Source: Tilletiaria anomala UBC 951
Taxonomy: Eukaryota; Basidiomycota; Exobasidiomycetes; Georgefischeriales; Tilletiariaceae
Assembly (NCBI RefSeq): GCF_000711695.1
Contig: NW_013546879.1
Location: forward strand, 1-33,628
Direction: 5' to 3'
DNA length: 33,628 nt
Shown here one piece after another: positions 31,619-33,628 of this stretch; the first letter of the stretch is position 1; every line of letters starts with the position of its first letter. The notes under the pieces are model-generated. The model was not told the DNA's origin. It saw nothing but the letters and a program-made list of their open reading frames with translations, and searched no databases. Both the position numbers and the translations under genes were made by a program.

Positions 31619-33062
31619 ATGGCCGCAGCCAAGGTCCACGAGAAAGTCGTTATCCCCTCCTCGAGCTCAAATATTACCAGCAGTACCGGAAGTGAAGACT
31701 TGAACCGGACAAAAATTCTCTTCCAGCTGCGACAATTATCGTTTCCCGATTGGGCCAAAGTGGGAGCGAGGAACCCGAAAGAGCTGAAAGGTGCTCACAA
31801 AAACAAAGCATCTTTTGTCGCTTGGAGCTGTGATGGGAACTGGCTGGCTACATGTGGCGATGACTGCGTCAAAGTGTGGGCGCCAGAAAGAAGTGTGGGT
31901 TTCACCTTCTCCAGTATCAAATGCATGGTTGCTGGAATGCTGATTGCTTTCATCACATTGCACACAGACGGATGTACGAGGTGCGAAAGAGCTCAAAGGT
32001 CACGAGCGACCTGTAGCACAGGTACGATGGGACCCTAGCAATCCAAACATCCTCGCAAGCATTGGACAGGATCGGACACTTCGGATATGGGACAATCGAG
32101 GTGAGCAGATTTGCGAGGACCTGTGCGCCGGCCTGGATTGACGACCTGTGCTGCTTTGTGGTAGCAGAAAACGATAAGGTCTCAGTCGCACAGCTGCCAT
32201 CCAACGCGCTCAATCTCGCCTTCCACCCTTCTTCGCGGTATATTGCAATCGGTGACCGTGATGACCGCGTTAGCTTGTTCGACGTGCGTATGCTCGGCAG
32301 CGGCGATAGCGCAGCAGGCGCACCCAGCACCGGCTCAGATAGCACCACAGCAAATACACGACCTACCGCAGTACCTGTCGCGCTTATTCGGGATGTCAAC
32401 CAAAAGGGAGAGCTGATCAACGAGATCGCCTGGACGCCAGACGGGCGGCAGTTCGTGCTGACCAGCAACACGGGGACGCTGAGCGCGATGCAAAGCTCTA
32501 CGTTACTGATCGATGAGACCTCGCTCCAGTCAGCTACAGAAAGGAGACTAGCTGGGCAAGCGCCGACGAATGTCCTACCGTGGCGGACGACGCACTCGTT
32601 CACCGCGCATACCGCCACCATCTTCTGCCTTGCGATGGATCCATGCGGGCGTTACGCCGCATCCGCGGGGCAAGACTCAATGATCGGGCTTTGGAACACT
32701 GCGGACTGGACCAGCGCCGAAGCAGGGATGAATGCTAGCGCGATGACAAACTCGGTGCACAGTTTAGGCTTTAGCGGCGATGGAGAATTTTTGGCGGCAG
32801 GCGGAGAGGATGCTTGGGTGGAGATTGTGAGTGGTACATTTTTTGCCCAAACGCCCATCTTGAAAGCGCATGCTACTGATATGATTCCTGCATGCTCTTC
32901 GCGCCTGCCCACCTATAGCTGGCGACATCCACAATGGCATCAGTCCATCGGATCCCGACACCGCTCGGCGACACGCCTTCCGTTGCATGGCACCCCTGGC
33001 GCCACGTGCTAGCGTACGCGTCCGATCATTGGAATGCGAGTGTGCACATTTTCGGGCTGTGA
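31619..33062 (+). CDS. THOC3: THO complex subunit THOC3/TEX1 (WD40)
   Basis: A 404-residue WD40 protein from four exons: 31619–31894, 31968–32100, 32165–32826 and 32919–33062; introns of 73, 64 and 92 nt. The THO complex couples transcription to mRNA packaging and export in the nucleus. Repeat hallmarks run in order: SFVAWSCDGNWLATCGDDCVKVW, GHERPVAQVRWDPSN with RTLRIWD, LNLAFHPSSRYIAIGDRDD, INEIAWTPDGRQFVLTSNTG, CLAMDPCGRYAASAGQDSMIGLW, VHSLGFSGDGEFLAAGGEDAWVEI and, in exon 4, SVAWHPWRHVLAYASD ending VHIFGL. The order and the NTGTL and EDAWVEI blocks match THOC3/TEX1 rather than other WD40 families. An insert of about 20 Ala/Ser/Thr-rich residues interrupts the third or fourth blade. The acceptor at 32164 is a tandem TAG-CAG, so one residue (Ala) is optional. 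The donor GTGGGT of intron 1 was set by phase. Confidence 0.9.
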
Positions 33063-33475
33063 AGCGCTGTGCTGGGAGATTAGCAGCCCGACCGTCTGGG
33101 CAATCCGAGGAACAGCGAGGAAATTACATGTGTAAACAATCATCAATGCCGAACAGTTACGATTTTGCTTCGCTCGCTATTTTGGATGCATATGATGATT
33201 CGTGCAAGCTGATACACTCTGCCTTTCATCACTTTGCCGAGGGATGATTATGAACAGCTCGGCGCGTTACTCCTCGCGAAGGAGATCCGAACCACTCATA
33301 CTCACGGCTCGCTCACTTGCAATTCAATTTCGATGCGTGGCTATTTAAACTCATGCCAATTGACCCGGGTAGATGAAACGCATACAGCGGAACGAGGGCA
33401 AAAAAAACAACATACGTGGTAACTGAACGTACACCTCCCTTTGGTTTATAATGAATGTGTCATGTGAAACATCAT
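33063..33475. other. Intergenic; nothing recognised
   Basis: The 413 bp between the THOC3 stop and the tRNA. Only short motif-free frames. An AT-rich stretch directly precedes the tRNA, which is usual for a Pol III gene with internal promoter. Confidence 0.5.
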
Positions 33476-33576
33476 GGCTCCGTAGTGTAAGTGGCTATCA
33501 CAGCGGATTCTGATTGATGGCGTTCGCGTCATGAGTTCATCTTCCGCTAATCTGGGTTCGAGTCCCAGCGGGGCCT
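33476..33576 (+). tRNA. tRNA-Gln(CTG) with 28-nt intron
   Basis: The acceptor stem GGCTCCG (33476–33482) pairs with CGGGGCC (33569–33575), with one T·G pair and discriminator T at 33576. The D arm contains TAGTGTAAGTGG (A box). The anticodon stem GCGGA (33503–33507) pairs with TCCGC (33543–33547). The loop TTCTGA|T gives anticodon CTG at 33510–33512, hence glutamine (CAG codons). An intron of 28 nt (33514–33541) follows position 37, the canonical place for a nuclear tRNA intron. The T arm CTGGG-TTCGAGT-CCCAG (33552–33568) is perfect. CCA is not encoded. Confidence 0.95.
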
Positions 33577-33579
33577 GAC

Positions 33580-33584
33580 TTTTT
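33580..33584 (+). terminator. Pol III T-run terminator of tRNA-Gln
   Basis: TTTTT begins three bases after the tRNA discriminator base, the usual RNA polymerase III stop signal. Confidence 0.85.
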
Positions 33585-33628
33585 GCATCCTCTTCCCTTT
33601 AATGAATGTAATAAATACGTCTCTGTGA

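Noticed and set aside
31953-32621. 222-codon open frame on the minus strand
   Set aside because: Lies opposite THOC3 exons 2 and 3, which have clear WD40 homology.
1-33628. CRISPR arrays, insertion sequences, bacterial operons, LTR or other transposon ends
   Set aside because: None seen: no spaced direct repeats, no long terminal repeats and no transposase or reverse-transcriptase motifs in the frames examined.

Overview
The window looks like nuclear DNA of a basidiomycete fungus, most likely of the smut lineage (Ustilaginomycotina). This rests on short GT–AG spliceosomal introns (45–113 nt, mostly 63–90) in most genes, a fungal THO-complex subunit, a fungal ELO-type membrane protein, Malassezia-like secreted class 3 lipases and a nuclear tRNA-Gln with an intron after position 37. 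The lineage is an inference from sequence style and remembered families; no search was run. Starts and splice sites were chosen by hand from ATG codons, GT/AG signals, phase agreement and family alignment.

Layout: (1) 1055–1704 (-) Ych1/Ibp1-like rhodanese phosphatase, divergent from (2) 2739–3886 (+) a secreted GILT-type thiol reductase. (3) 4083–5889 (+) single-pass membrane protein, convergent with (4) 6024–7546 (-) five-exon ELO-family elongase-like protein. (5) 8863–9357 (-) small unknown protein. (6/7) 10246–12424 (-) and 13037–15385 (+), a head-to-head pair of paralogous membrane-anchored S33/TAP-like alpha/beta-hydrolases sharing a 612-bp promoter region. (8) 15860–16989 (+) PhyH-type dioxygenase, convergent with (9) 17111–18934 (-) an alpha/beta-hydrolase whose predicted nucleophile position reads Gly. 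(10) 22547–25207 (-) long disordered Ser-rich protein. (11) 27593–28200 (-) decayed lipase copy and (12) 29044–30159 (-) its intact neighbour. (13) 31619–33062 (+) THOC3/TEX1 WD40 protein. (14) 33476–33576 (+) tRNA-Gln(CTG).

The theme of the accessory part is secreted or surface hydrolysis: two peptidase-like hydrolases, a third alpha/beta-hydrolase, a lipase with a decayed duplicate and a secreted thiol reductase, next to lipid-metabolism-type genes (ELO, PhyH). No operon-like or obviously novel multi-gene system is visible. The best leads are the intron divergence and conserved 19-nt microexon of the S33 pair, the Gly at the nucleophile elbow of the 17111–18934 hydrolase, a motif cluster in the Ych1/GILT divergent promoter, and an orphan coding remnant at 21252–21660. 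Two gene-poor stretches (18.9–22.5 kb and 25.2–27.6 kb) hold mainly short repeats and possible gene remnants.
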